Below are positions 34,090-45,153 of a stretch of 64,000 nt of DNA, piece by piece (position 1 is the stretch's first letter; each line of letters opens with the position of its first letter). Source of the stretch: Quercus robur (taxonomy: Eukaryota; Streptophyta; Magnoliopsida; Fagales; Fagaceae); NCBI RefSeq assembly GCF_932294415.1, contig NC_065537.1, forward strand, positions 65,858,290 through 65,922,289, given 5' to 3'. The position numbers and the translations under genes were made by a program. Under the pieces are notes generated by a model, which ran no database searches, was not told where the DNA came from, and saw only the letters and a list, made by a program, of their open reading frames with translations.

Positions 34090-35200
34090 TGTAAGGTTGA
34101 ATTTATTCAACCATCTAATTGGCTTTATTCCGTGCCAAATTTGCTTGTAATTCAGCATTTAGTAACCCTGTATTTAGGTGGGATTGTTGTAAGGGTAGTG
34201 AGTGAGATAGTGTGAAGATTGCTCAAGAGTGTGCAAGAAAACAGAGTGTCGCGGCTGGGACTCGCGGCTGGACTCGCGGCTTCAACCCGCCAGAAGATGC
34301 ACACGTGCCAAGCATGCTGGAAGATGAACAGTCATGCTAGCTGGAGCACTACAGGACAAAACAGGACAACTGGCCATACGGTTAACTCGCGACTGGAACT
34401 CGCGACTTAGTCAAGCCGCGAGGTCAAGCCGCGAGCCACCCCTGTTTTGGAAAAACCTGACGTTTCGCATTCCACTCCTCTTCAGTATAAATACCCTTTT
34501 AACCCACGATTGAAAGAGAGCTTCCAGAGAGAATTTTGAGAGAGAAACCCTAAAGAAAAATCAGATTGTTTCACCCACAATCTCTATCTTAGAGTCTCAT
34601 CAAATTCCCTCACTCTCTTCCTCTCCATTGACAAATCCTTGAGAGGCCTTTATACCAAACCTGGTTCTCACCATTATCATCTCTGTGAGACAGACGTTTG
34701 GAGTTCTGGGAAGCAGTTAGGAAGGAGCCAATATTCATTGGTTGATGCTACGGTGAAGTAGCGGAATCCGGAAAGCTAGAAAAGAAAAAGGTTCGGCGCA
34801 ACCTCGTTGGAGCAAGAAGCTTGGAGGGCTTAGGTGCATTGGGTAGATTAGGCTTGGAGGGTCTATTGCTGTCCTTGTATCCCAACTGTATTTTCTAGTG
34901 GATTGATTACCGCTTGGAGGGCGGCGGAGAGGTTTTTCGCCGAGGTCTTCGGTTTCCTCTTCGATAACATATCTGGTGTTATCGCTGTGTTTGCATCTTC
35001 CTTCCTCTCTATCTCTGCCTTTACATTATCTGCTGTGGTTTATTTTGTTGTGGCTTAGATAGTTGTTTAATCAATTCCATGTTATAGCATATGTTAAGTT
35101 TCCGCACACTAGTTGTTTAACATATTGCTTGTGTTGATTAAATTTGTTTTTGGGGGTCTAAACGTTCAAAAGTGTTTTTGTACACGTTTTTGAACTTTCA
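34090..35200 (+). repeat. 3' LTR of the nested Copia-type element
   Basis: 1,111 bp, same length as the 5' LTR with two base differences seen. It is followed at once by the GCGAG duplication and the resumed palindrome array. Confidence 0.92.
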
Positions 35201-35205
35201 GCGAG

Positions 35206-35485
35206 TTCTTCTCAACATAACTCGGTGATAAGGAAATCGAGTTACCTTGACTGGGCTCAATCACCCAGTCCAGCTATTTGGACTGGTCCAGATACAGTCG
35301 AAGAGGAATCTAGCTGAGTAGAGTGCTCTTCAACGTAACTCGGTACCCTATAAATCGAGGTATGTTGAAGGTAACTCGGATATGGAGAAATCGAGTAACT
35401 CAGATACTTGACAATTGAGAATGGATACAGTCGAAGGGGATTGAAAATGGACTGCAACGTAACTCGTTAGCTGGAAAATCGAGTT
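35206..35485 (+). promoter_or_regulatory. Remainder of the interrupted palindrome array
   Basis: It continues the 154-bp-type text (AACTCGGTGATAAGGAAATCGAGTT, then ATTTGGACTGGTCCAGATAC) but is more diverged than the six regular units. It ends with AACTCG…AAATCGAGTT near 35460-35485. It lies downstream of the transposase gene. Confidence 0.7.
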
Positions 35486-35489
35486 TCAT

Positions 35490-36235
35490 TTAGTATAACC
35501 TTTCTACTTGTAGTTTTGCTTGCGACTTGCACTGTTCACACCCATTCAGTATCGTGCTTATTCATGGTTAAAGTGGACCTGCTGACAACCATGCTGTGAA
35601 CAACAAGTCATCCATACAAATTATAACCAACCACATCCATCAGTAACATTCCCCCATTTGCATTACGCGAATAAAAAAATCATCCATATATACAAGCTTA
35701 TTTGTAAGTAAAGAGCCTCTATGCATTTAAATCAGTTGATGTACAAAAATAAAAAGTTCCATTTCTGCATTTTAAACAGTCATAGCAATTGTAAGTTGAA
35801 ACTTGGACAGCATCCGCCAACAATGGTTTTAGGCAAACATGGAGTCATAGCATTTGAGTGACACCTTCTTTTTGTTCTTTTCAGAAGTTGCCTCCTTTCT
35901 GAGGAGTAGCCAACACAGAAATTAGTATACAACCCATGGTAATCAATAAATTGAATTGACAAATATAGAAGAGCATTCAAGCTTGCCTGCTTAAATGAGG
36001 AGCATCTACAGTTACACCTTGGCAACAATTACAAATCTGCAGCAAAACATATACAGTTAGGGAAATAGAGACCTCATGAATACTAGAATATGTACACCAC
36101 AAACAATAAGATTGAAAGAATACTACAAATTACTACCCACATCTTAATTATAACTCATATAATGTAATATCTAAACATGTAAAGAAGAATAACTTATGAT
36201 ACCTCCTTGTTACTATGATTTGTAATTGTTACCTG
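35490..36235. other. 3' flank of the transposase gene
   Basis: Nothing codes convincingly. It probably contains 3' untranslated sequence of the minus-strand transposase. Confidence 0.45.
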
Positions 36236-38858
36236 CTACATAGCACCATGGCTTGTTGAAGCCACATTTCGAGTTGGACATGTACGACAGTTATGACCCT
36301 CTTGGCGACACAACCCACACTTCAACTTTGGTCCATTCTCAATCCACAATGAGGTTGGCAACTCCCTATCCTCGTCATCCATCTCATTGCGGATTCTCGT
36401 GGACTTGGGCCGACCTTTTTCACGGATCAACCGCTGGTTTGGCATCACGGTTCTCCTTTCTGCTGGCTCCGGCCATTCTAACCTATCTTTTAGTGGTTGG
36501 AATATAGGCTCATAGCTGTGATAGCGTTCTTCAAGGCGGTAGAAATGATCCATATACTCAGTGGCATCATGGTTGTGTTTGGCACAAACTGCTATCAAGT
36601 GGGAACAAGGGATCTTGTTTGCTTCCCATTTGCCGCACGTGCATGTCATGTCTATGAGGGAAACCCTATGGGTGTGATCTCCCCCGCCAGTGTTCAACAG
36701 TGAAGATTGTCTCCACTGTATATAACCGTTGTTGCGCACTCATCCTTCTAACAATATGGAGCTTCGCCTTCTCTTGATTTTCCTCGAACTTGTCATAGGC
36801 ATATTTGCACCACACTTGCCCCTCTTCCAACTTCTCTAGGGTTTTGTTTCGACGTTCGTCAAAGTATGAGTTCACCTTGTAAAATGTAAACTTCACCATT
36901 GCAGTTATGGGCAAGCTACGTGCGCCCTTAAGTACCCCATTGAAGCACTCTGACAGGTTGGTTGTCATTGCCCCATATCGGTGCCCATGGTCGTGTACAA
37001 GTGTCCACTTTTCTTGATTTACCTCCTTAAGATAGTCGTACGTAGCCGAGTTGACATTCTTGATGCAATCCATGGTGTTCTCAAACTTCCTAACTTGATT
37101 CGCAGTTGCTGCGTTCCATACCAAGTTCTTCAACGGCACACTATTGAAGTTAGTGTTAACATTGCTTACTAAATGGCGGAGGCAATACCGGTGATGGGTT
37201 AAGGGCGGTTGCAAGTAGCCCCTAGTGGTGTCATCGAAGCATGATTGTATCCCACGATGCCTGTCGAATATTATACACAAATTGGTGCGGTCTGTAACAT
37301 AGGTCAACAGGCATGCCAAGAACCATCCCCATGTCTCCGTGCTCTCACTTTCGACAACGGCAAATGCGAGTGGATAAACCTCGTTGTTACCATCTGTTGC
37401 CATTGCTATCAACAACTTTCCTTTGTACTTGCCATAAAGGTGCGTTGCATCTATGCTTATCACCGGCCTGCAATGCCTAAACCCTCTAATACACGGACCG
37501 AAAGCCCAAAACGCGGAGTTGAATATACAAGTCCCCGGGACATTGGGGTCACACTTTAGTGTGGTCACAGTATCCGGATCTGCATCAGACAATGCAGCTA
37601 GAAATCGTGGCAATTCTGCGTACGACTCGTCAAAATCCCCGTAAATACGTGCAACTGCCTTCTGTTTGGCTTCCCAAACCTTGTACATAGTTACATCATG
37701 CCCATGCCTTGCATGCAACATACTACGCAAGTCCCTTACCTTTCGGGTTAGGTCTTCCCGTACATACTTCTCAAGTGCAATGGAGATGAACTTTGAATCC
37801 ATCATCCGCCCATCAGTTGGTAGCTGGAGGGATGAGCAACTATGGGGACCCTTACATGTACTGATAACCCACATCTCGTGCTTCTTGCTGCAATTGTCCC
37901 GAATTGACCACAGACATGCCTCATTCTTACACCGCACTACCAGCCTATTAGTGTCAGACTTGATGACCTTGTATTGCTTATTATGCTCCACAGAGTAGAG
38001 GGTCAACACATATTGAACAGAGGCTTTATTCTTGAATAGCATCCCCCTTGTTGGGTGGTCATCTTTATGCCAACTTGTAAGATGTCCTGTACCCAATGCA
38101 GGTGATGGGTCATTAATATTGTCCCATGTGTTTGATGTGAACCATTCTGGGATAGGAACTGTTGTAAGGCAATCCTCCTCGTTATTTTCAATCAGTGGTA
38201 CATCTAAGACCTCCGCGTCGTCCACTGGTCCATCAGTATCAATGAACTCTTCATACACATCTCGGCTGGCATCAATATCAATTCCCCCGTCCATATCAGC
38301 TTGGACATGCTCATATGTGTGAGTAGACCCTCCCACATCATGTGTATTGGTGGCGCCCACCACTTCGGTGTTGTCCAAATGATCTATTGCACATGGTTGA
38401 TTATTGTAGGGGAAAGGCGTGGCATAGGCAAAGGGAGGATGCACGTCAACCGACAATGAGTGTGGCTCTTCCACCCCACTGGCATGCTGTGAACTTGCAC
38501 TACCATGGAACCCAACAGCCTCAACAGTTACATACAAGTCAGACACTATGAACTGGGGGGTCCGCTTAATCATTGCCCACATCATGTCCACGTCAGCATC
38601 GCAACCCAACGGATTTGAGTTGTAGACAACCTGAGTACTCACAAGTATCTGGGGGGCACAGTACACAATGGATATCTTATGTGACTCCTTGTCCAACCGT
38701 AGAGCTTCCATTATCTTCCGGTGCATTTTTCTCAAGTGTGTTCCCCATTTCAACTCAATGAACTTCTGCTTCACTGACTCGCCTTTATAGGACAGCCCAT
38801 GCAAGTCATGGAAATACTGTTCCCCATCATAGTAAACGTAGAAGCAGTGACGACCCAT
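36236..38858 (-). pseudogene. MURA-type transposase of the giant MULE, one frame break
   Basis: Residue numbers below count the frame from 38879. The likely start is Met8 (MGRHCFYVYYDGEQ), as a splice acceptor CAG lies just before it. Order: N-terminal PB1-like segment (8-120), acidic linker, MuDR-type zinc-binding domain (about 277-350; C317, C322, H346, C348), then the MULE catalytic core with SIDATHL (D477), CIIFDRHRGI (D539), HRYCLRHL and TNLSECFN (E644). A SWIM finger (CTCGKW…CSH) and a CCHC knuckle (CGLCRQEGHNCRTC) continue in another frame from 36739. The change of frame falls at a G run near 36690, where the family has continuous text. One insertion or an unusual splice would explain it. 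The protein would cut and join DNA at the terminal repeats. Confidence 0.82.
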
Positions 38859-38973
38859 GCCAGACCTGGATAAGGACAATTAATTGTGGTTATCATGCAG
38901 AAGATAGGGGGTTATGTTAATGCAACAGTAATTAATCTTTTACAGATGCACTATGATGCTATCCTAATTATAG

Positions 38974-39686
38974 GTGTACACACTTGATTCGTTTGGACAC
39001 AAACATTGGCCTTTTAGGGGAGACGTGCCACAACAAAGAATTAGGGTGTTTGTAAACTCGCTTGGTAAGGATGCAATATGGAGTAGGAAAATGCAAACAT
39101 GGTCAGCAAAACTTGTTCACCTCGCAGGCTTTCTTTTTCAGAACCCACACAGCAAAGACTTTCAGAACTGAAAGAGCCATACAATTTAAACCTCAGTATA
39201 CATTACACATCATTATTGTGTAGTTACGAATGAATGCATATGTCATCATATGAATTCACCGTACAATGTTTGTTTATATATATGTTTATTTAGAATGATT
39301 ATATACATATTTCCCAAAAGAATTCTCAAAAAAAATTATTATATACATTACTATATAAAACTCGACATATTTAGGAACAATATGTATACAATGTCACTAT
39401 CACACACACACACACACATATAAGATTATTCTCACATAAGTCATAAGAGCACACAATAATTAATCGTTTCTTGGACAATTTTTTCCAGGATTTTCAATGC
39501 ACTAACAGTTTTTGCAATTCCTAACAAAAATGTTTCAAAAAATTGGTGCCCTAAGCACATACATTATATGTAAACATACCTATACATGTGTGTGTGTGTA
39601 TATATATATATATACATGTGATCATATATGGGTAGGTAGCTTTGTTTATATTTACATATATTTGCATATACATACATACATACATG

Positions 39687-39747
<61 letters not shown>

Positions 39748-40150
39748 GTGTATATATATACATATATTTGGGAAAGCCACATATACATCTTATGATATGG
39801 GTAAGTACGTTTGTCTATATATACATATATCTATACATACATACATTTATGTATATATATACACACACATAATGTCAGAATAAGACAGTTGTAGAAAGCA
39901 ATCCAAATTATAAGTAGTTATGTAAGTCAATCCATTTATAAGTAGTTATGTAAGTGAATATATACCTGTCAGGGAAGATGTGCCAGAACAAAGAAGAAGG
40001 GGACCACAGCAACAGCACGCCTGGTGAAGATGCAATAATGACAAGGAAAATGGCAGAAGAGTTAGCAAACTTTGTTCACCTCATAGGCTTTCTTTTTCAG
40101 AGACCAGACAGTGAAGGTTTTCAACACAGATAGAGCCAGACACGTGCATG
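38974..40150. repeat. Two diverged copies of a ~170-bp leader-like segment
   Basis: The segments at about 38995-39172 and 39966-40140 share GTGCCA-AACAAAGAA, GATGCAATA, TTGTTCACCTC and GGCTTTCTTTTTCAGA. The right copy ends at a donor-like junction on the minus strand (CTGACAG|GTATAT near 39966), fitting a 5' leader exon of the transposase. The tract between them is mostly microsatellite. Confidence 0.6.
39393..39872 (+). repeat. Complex CA/TG/TA/CATA microsatellite tract
   Basis: Runs of CA, TATA, CATACATA and GT alternate for almost 500 bases. Long open frames on both strands here are products of the low-complexity text and are not genes. Confidence 0.9.
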
Positions 40151-40179
40151 GATTTTGAAATGTGGGGAGGGGGACAACA

Positions 40180-40347
40180 TGACTCGATATTAAGTAAATC
40201 GATTTTATATAAAACTTGATACCACATAAATCGAGTTACTGTTGACAAGACGTATTGAAATGACGGCATTTCAGAAACTCGGTTAATTAGAAGTCGAGTT
40301 ACATGTAACTCCGCATGCTATAACTCGATTTCTATAGAATCGAGTTG
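40180..40347 (+). promoter_or_regulatory. Palindrome array between transposase and RNase H1-like gene
   Basis: Four palindromes or near-palindromes (ACTCGATATTAAGTAAATCGAT, ACTTGATACC…AAATCGAGTT, AACTCGGTTAATTAGAAGTCGAGTT, AACTCGATTTCTATAGAATCGAGTT). The last ends about 100 bases before the plus-strand start at 40446. The array also lies just upstream of the probable leader exon of the minus-strand transposase, so it could serve both. Confidence 0.65.
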
Positions 40348-40445
40348 TAGCCCCATTTCCACTACAAAAGCTCACTTCACACGTTAGAAGGTGCAACCAC
40401 ATTCTAGTGCAAAGAGTTCCCACCATTGCGTTTTTGTAGAGCAGG

Positions 40446-40883
40446 ATGGGACGAACCTATGTTGTGTTTAACGGTCGTGTTCCAGGCATATACGACAGTT
40501 GGCTAGATGCGAGTAGACAAGTTCATAAATTCCCAAACGCCAATCACAAATCATATAAAGATCGAAGGGAAGCCGAAGCTGCATACATGGAGTATTTGCA
40601 TGGTAATGGTATGGGCGTGCATGGTGGTGCGTCTACATCATGGGAAACTCCAAACATATCAACCTCAACTCCACCTAGCACTTCTCAACGCGAAGGAACC
40701 AACTATGGCAGTGGAGACATTAGGCACACTTTGTTAAGGTATCAGTTGGAAGTTGCCATTGAGGAGCGTGACCACGCAAGGAGGATCGCAACGTTGAGTG
40801 CAAACATGTTGAATGAAGTGGTGGCTCATGTTGTGGGGGATGATGAAGTTGATGCACCCACGAGACAACGTACGGATGCATGA
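40446..40883 (+). CDS. Small protein with RNase H1 N-terminal/viroplasmin-like domain
   Basis: This is an open frame of 145 residues. Residues 4-52 (TYVVFNGRVPGIYDSWLDA, QVHKFPNANHKSY, EAEAAYMEYL) match the RNA:DNA-hybrid-binding domain found at the N-terminus of eukaryotic RNase H1 and in caulimovirus P6. No RNase H catalytic domain follows; the rest is a Ser/Thr/Pro linker and a helical segment (LLRYQLEVAIEERDHARRIATL). In this context it is an accessory MULE gene that may bind hybrids or long RNA, which is inference. It faces away from the transposase across a shared palindrome array. Confidence 0.72.
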   Translation: MGRTYVVFNGRVPGIYDSWLDASRQVHKFPNANHKSYKDRREAEAAYMEYLHGNGMGVHGGASTSWETPNISTSTPPSTSQREGTNYGSGDIRHTLLRYQLEVAIEERDHARRIATLSANMLNEVVAHVVGDDEVDAPTRQRTDA

Positions 40884-41734
40884 ATGCAAACGTACGACTT
40901 CTTGTTGTGGTATTTAGTAAGATATGTATACTTCCAAGTACCATCTGTTGTCATGTGTGCTTTAAGTAGAAGTGTCATCGTTTTTCAATTGTTTCACTGG
41001 CAGATATGTATATATGGAAAAATAACCTTATTATTTTCGTTTTTGGACTACTTTGGTCTTATTCGGTCCATTATATCTACTTTGGTCTTATTCGGTCCAC
41101 TGTGGTTTCTAGGAAAATCGGTGTACTACATTCTATTTACTCTATTTGATCCTATTCAATCAGCTTTGGTCGTACCCCGTCTATTTGATTCACTGCAGTC
41201 CATTATTGTGTAGTTACAAAATACTACATCAGCCTATACACAATGAGCCACAATTAACGAATGTACATGACGTAAAAAACAACAATGAATTGCATAACCT
41301 CTACATGAACGATTTGGAAATTAACTAATCGTTGGAGGATTCACTGCAATCCATACCAATGAAAGAAAATTCAAAGTTTAAAAAAGATAGGATTGGAATT
41401 ATTCATACATGATAAATCGTCCAACATTAGAAAATTATCTAAATTCTTCAAGTCAATTCTGAAAATTTTAATAGCCACAATATAGAAAGTCCAGAACAAA
41501 ATGACCATGAATAAAAATTGACACCAACCAACTAAAAAAACAAATAACACAGCTATATAAAGGTTCTTGAATCCCAAACACAGTAAATAAAACCCTAAAA
41601 TTATGATGTACCTTGTAATATTATTCTGAATTAGAAAAAAAAAATGAACACTTAAAATTTAAAAGTTACGTAAAAAGTGAACATTACATGGAATACTACA
41701 GGTTTCAATAGATACATTACTATATCTTCCCTCT
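40884..41734. other. 3' flank of the RNase H1-like gene
   Basis: Non-coding. A short repeat, TACTTTGGTCTTATTCGGTCCA, occurs twice near 41050 and 41080. Confidence 0.5.
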
Positions 41735-41868
41735 AGCTAGCTCCACTGGACAAAACAAGTTCATCTCTATGAGAGTGGTCTTGCCACTACCAATTCTGCC
41801 AACAATACGTATTTTGTGCCCTTCCTCAAATGTGCAACTGATCCCCCTCAGAACAAGTGCATCAGCCT
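41735..41868 (-). pseudogene. Captured exon of an ABCC (MRP-type) ABC transporter
   Basis: The minus strand encodes [36 protein letters not shown] and LFCPVE. This is the start of the second nucleotide-binding domain of ABCC transporters with a complete Walker A motif (GRIGSGKTT). An acceptor-like AATATAG precedes it. Only about 44 residues are present, so it is a fragment without transporter function, consistent with host-gene capture by a MULE. Confidence 0.8.
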
Positions 41869-42384
41869 ATATTTGATCTGTTTTATCAATGATATATAAA
41901 GCCATATTATAAAGCCAAGTTTGAAGCAAATAACACAACTCTCAATCATGTGAAGATAAATACAAAACCAGTCAGATTGGTAATGAATGCCAAACCATTA
42001 GTCCGCTTAGATATACATGGGAAGAGCAACTTCAAATCAAGAATCAATCTCACTTCCGTCAAAAGTGCAAGCATTCCTTTCCCACTAAATACTCCACGGG
42101 AGACAAAGAGGTATCATCATGTCTAAATTTTTTAGCAATCAAACCATGTAAAGCACAAAACATATGAGGATTACCCATGTCAACAGTTTGGTCAATTAAT
42201 GCCAACTTATAGATCAGAAGTCTTATTAAATGCTTCTTCCACTTCTAACTTATAGGAAGCTCAAAGAAAATATGTTTGGTGATCACCAAACAGACATGTA
42301 AGAAGAAAATTTTACAGCATCGTTAGTTTGCAAAATCTACAATTATTTTCATTCCCACATGATTTCAACACATTGCAGATAAGG

Positions 42385-42417
<33 letters not shown>

Positions 42418-42451
42418 AAGCACAATGAAGGAAAATAAATGGAAAAAATAC

Positions 42452-43853
42452 CTGTATGCCCAACAAAAGTATGTGTACATTTGCTTCCTCTCCAAAGTTT
42501 TAAAGTTCTATCACTTGAACCTAAAATCGTGGTAGCATAAATATGAACCCCATAAGAATAGGCTCTGCCTGTAACACAGCACCTCCTCCTCTATCCCAAG
42601 AATAGGTGGAGGTTGACATCATAAATTCAAGACCCAAAGGATCTAGGCGCACCTATAACTTAACAAGCGGAAAATTAAATTTTAACCTTCCATTCGTCAG
42701 GGAAGGGGCTTGTGGGAGCACCAAAAAAATTGTGTTATATTGCAATAATTTAGTGAACTCATATAACCGGTCATTTGTAAGGCATGTCCAACCCATAACA
42801 TCATTCTCCTAATTAAAGTCTTACAGGTCTATACATTTTATACCCAATTGCGTTTAATTTTAACTATACCTTCTCTCAAGTAAAACGTTCTCTTAAATTG
42901 TAATTTGCAGTTGCATGTACACTAGTTAACAAATAGAGAAAACCAACCATGTAGTAACTACATGTGTACATTCACCATACTACTCAATGTATTAGAAAAA
43001 AAATAAATAAAGCACATTTTTGTTATGGTGGACAAAAAACCCATCAAATATGTTGAACCTGGGAAGTATCGAGTTTGTATGGTCATCATATAAAGAATCT
43101 CACAGAGGGGTTCCCCCCTCTGTGACTAACACCACGGAACTCATGAAAGTAAAATACAATTTAACAGTTCATTTATTGCACTGAATACAATAATATATTT
43201 GAAAAGCTCTTATTTAATATGTTGCAATAAATTCTGAACAGAGTTCCTACTTTTATGGGAACATGCTAATGTTGATATGATTATTGGGTCAAACTGTAAG
43301 CTAGACTTCTATGTGTCCTGTGATCAATTAAGGTGACCTACAGGTCAATATCAACTCAAATGCAATAGAGTCCAGGAAATATTTAATTAAAAAAAAAAAA
43401 AAAAAAACCACCCAAAATCAACATACTCCGACCTTTGGATCTAAGAAATCCTTACTTTGAAAAGTAGATGATTTGAAATCATCCCAGCAGCACCTGAGAT
43501 AGCAATATTAATTAATTTCTTCTAGGTTTTTGTCTCTTCTTCCTGGGGCCTCATATTAAAAAGATTTGTTAGCCGTAGTCATTTTAGATTAAACAATGGA
43601 AGAAAAGATCTACTGATGAGCCCCATAAGTTCATAGTGAAAGACATAGTTGGATCTATGCATTCCAATCTGATGTAACCAGTTCCAACTACCAACAAAAT
43701 CTAAAACAATATCTAGCAGAACAGTCATCTACTGTGTGCACAATTATACCTGTAACAAGCTCGCCTGAAGGCAGCTTTATGACTGCTTGGATTGCTGCCT
43801 TGTGAGCCTCCCAGGATTCTGAAGGTTGGCCACTTCTCCAACGTCTTAATGTG
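42452..43853 (-). pseudogene. Captured exons of a PLAA/DOA1-like WD40 gene
   Basis: Two consecutive exons keep GT-AG borders and phase. The first, 43750-43853, gives TLRRWRSGQPSESWEAHK and AAIQAVIKLPSGELVTG. The second, 42452-42520, gives GSSDRTLKLWRGSKCTHTF and VGHT. This is WD-repeat text characteristic of the phospholipase-A2-activating-protein/DOA1 family, ubiquitin-binding CDC48 cofactors. The intron between them is kept, so the piece was copied from genomic DNA and not from mRNA. The rest of the gene is absent. Confidence 0.78.
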
Positions 43854-43869
43854 CTGTGGTGAAGGAGAC

Positions 43870-45153
43870 ATTAGATACTAACCGAAAATTATTGAGAAAA
43901 ATGCATATACCTTTGTAAGCATAGATAATAATTAAAACCCAAAAAACGGCAATACACAAACAATAAAAGTAACATTCAAACAGTATGCAAATTTTTCATT
44001 AATGCCTCCATCATTTCATTAAAGCAAATGATGGACAAGATTTGATTCATTGGCCAATGACACACACAACATATATATATATATATATACACTGAAAATC
44101 ATAAAATAAGAAGGCTAATTGATGAAAAAATCAATAATCAATTAAATGTTTCTCATTGAGTTCCCAATTTGCTACCAAAATGAAAAGGTAATATATACAA
44201 TGACAAATAACAATTACAAACCCCAAGAAGCGAAAGGAACAAAACATGCACACATAACTAAGATTTTTGCCGTTTTCAGCTTTGGGTAAGTTATATTGTG
44301 AGCTGCTCTAGAACAATGCTAGAAAAAAATATAAATTCTGTTCTCCAAAGTTCCTACTAACGAACTTGTAATCAAATGTACACAGATCTAATCATTCTAG
44401 AGAGGAGGGGATTTAAAGGAGATTAAAAATAAGAAAATGGGAAGGAGGATGTACCAATCTAGGAATTGTAGGGAAGGCGAATCAGAAAATTAGGAGAGAG
44501 ACACATACCTAGCCAAGCATTGTAGAGACTCGGATAAATGATTTGCTACAAAGGAGTTGGTTCTGCCATTGATCCGCATAAACTTCGTCATCAAACTCTT
44601 TTACAGAAAGTATCAAATTACTTCTTCTTGCTTATCAACAATACCACACATTTGTTTCTCACAAAAATAACAAAAATAAAAAAACAAATTACTCTCTTAC
44701 AACCCACTTTACTGTAGCTAAGAACATACAAAAACACAAGAAAGTTTGGCTTCAAATGAATACCAATCCAGACATTTGTCAAATTGCAATCAAAACTCCA
44801 AGTGCAGAAAAACTTCCTAATACATCAATAAATACAATACGCCTTATGGGTTTTCTCCAAAATATCAATTTCTTGACAACAAACACATTGACAGCCAGTA
44901 TTCTCCCCAAGCAATGATCCAGAAATAGATGCACAGCCACCAAGATTCTCCCCAATTAGTAGAACATTTTGCATGCTTATTCCAGTCACCTATACACATG
45001 AAGAATAAGCACACAAGGACAGTTTCTCTCAATGGCCTTTTCGTGTCCACCATTGCAGTTAGGTCTAAAAAAAAAAATACGACTTTAGAAGAAAAGTGAA
45101 ACGTAACTATGCAGTCACCTATAGGCAGGAAGTATAAGCATACACTAAGGCAT
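43870..45153. other. Non-coding MULE interior
   Basis: It includes an AT microsatellite near 44070-44090. The segment 44505-44605 has exon-like borders on the minus strand (CTTTTACAG-type acceptor texts and TAG|GTATGTG) but its protein was not recognised; it may be another captured exon. Confidence 0.4.

Larger units (their letters stand above)
26984..35200 (+). mobile_element. Nested Copia-type LTR retrotransposon without pol, very young
   Basis: This is an 8,217-bp element with 1,111-bp LTRs (26984-28094 and 34090-35200), starting TGTAAGG and ending ACTTTCA. It is flanked by an exact five-base duplication GCGAG (26979-26983 and 35201-35205). Two differences between the LTRs were found by eye, so insertion is recent, probably well under a few million years. 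The interior has a Ty1/copia-type gag ORF and a second ORF of the 'putative plant transposon protein' family. No protease, integrase or reverse transcriptase region is seen, so it would be non-autonomous. It looks whole at its ends. Confidence 0.9.

Noticed and set aside
39512-39883. Long open frames on both strands through TATA/TGTG text
   Set aside because: Pure microsatellite translation; no codon bias, domain or start context.
21037-40347. Internal palindrome arrays as ends of separate nested MULEs
   Set aside because: None of the internal arrays carries the outer GGGCAAATRCCC part of the terminal repeat or a visible 9-bp flank pair, so one large element is the simpler reading. Not fully excluded.
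40446-40883. Endogenous caulimovirus (viroplasmin) remnant
   Set aside because: Only the short hybrid-binding domain is present, with an open cellular-type frame and no movement, coat or polymerase part nearby.
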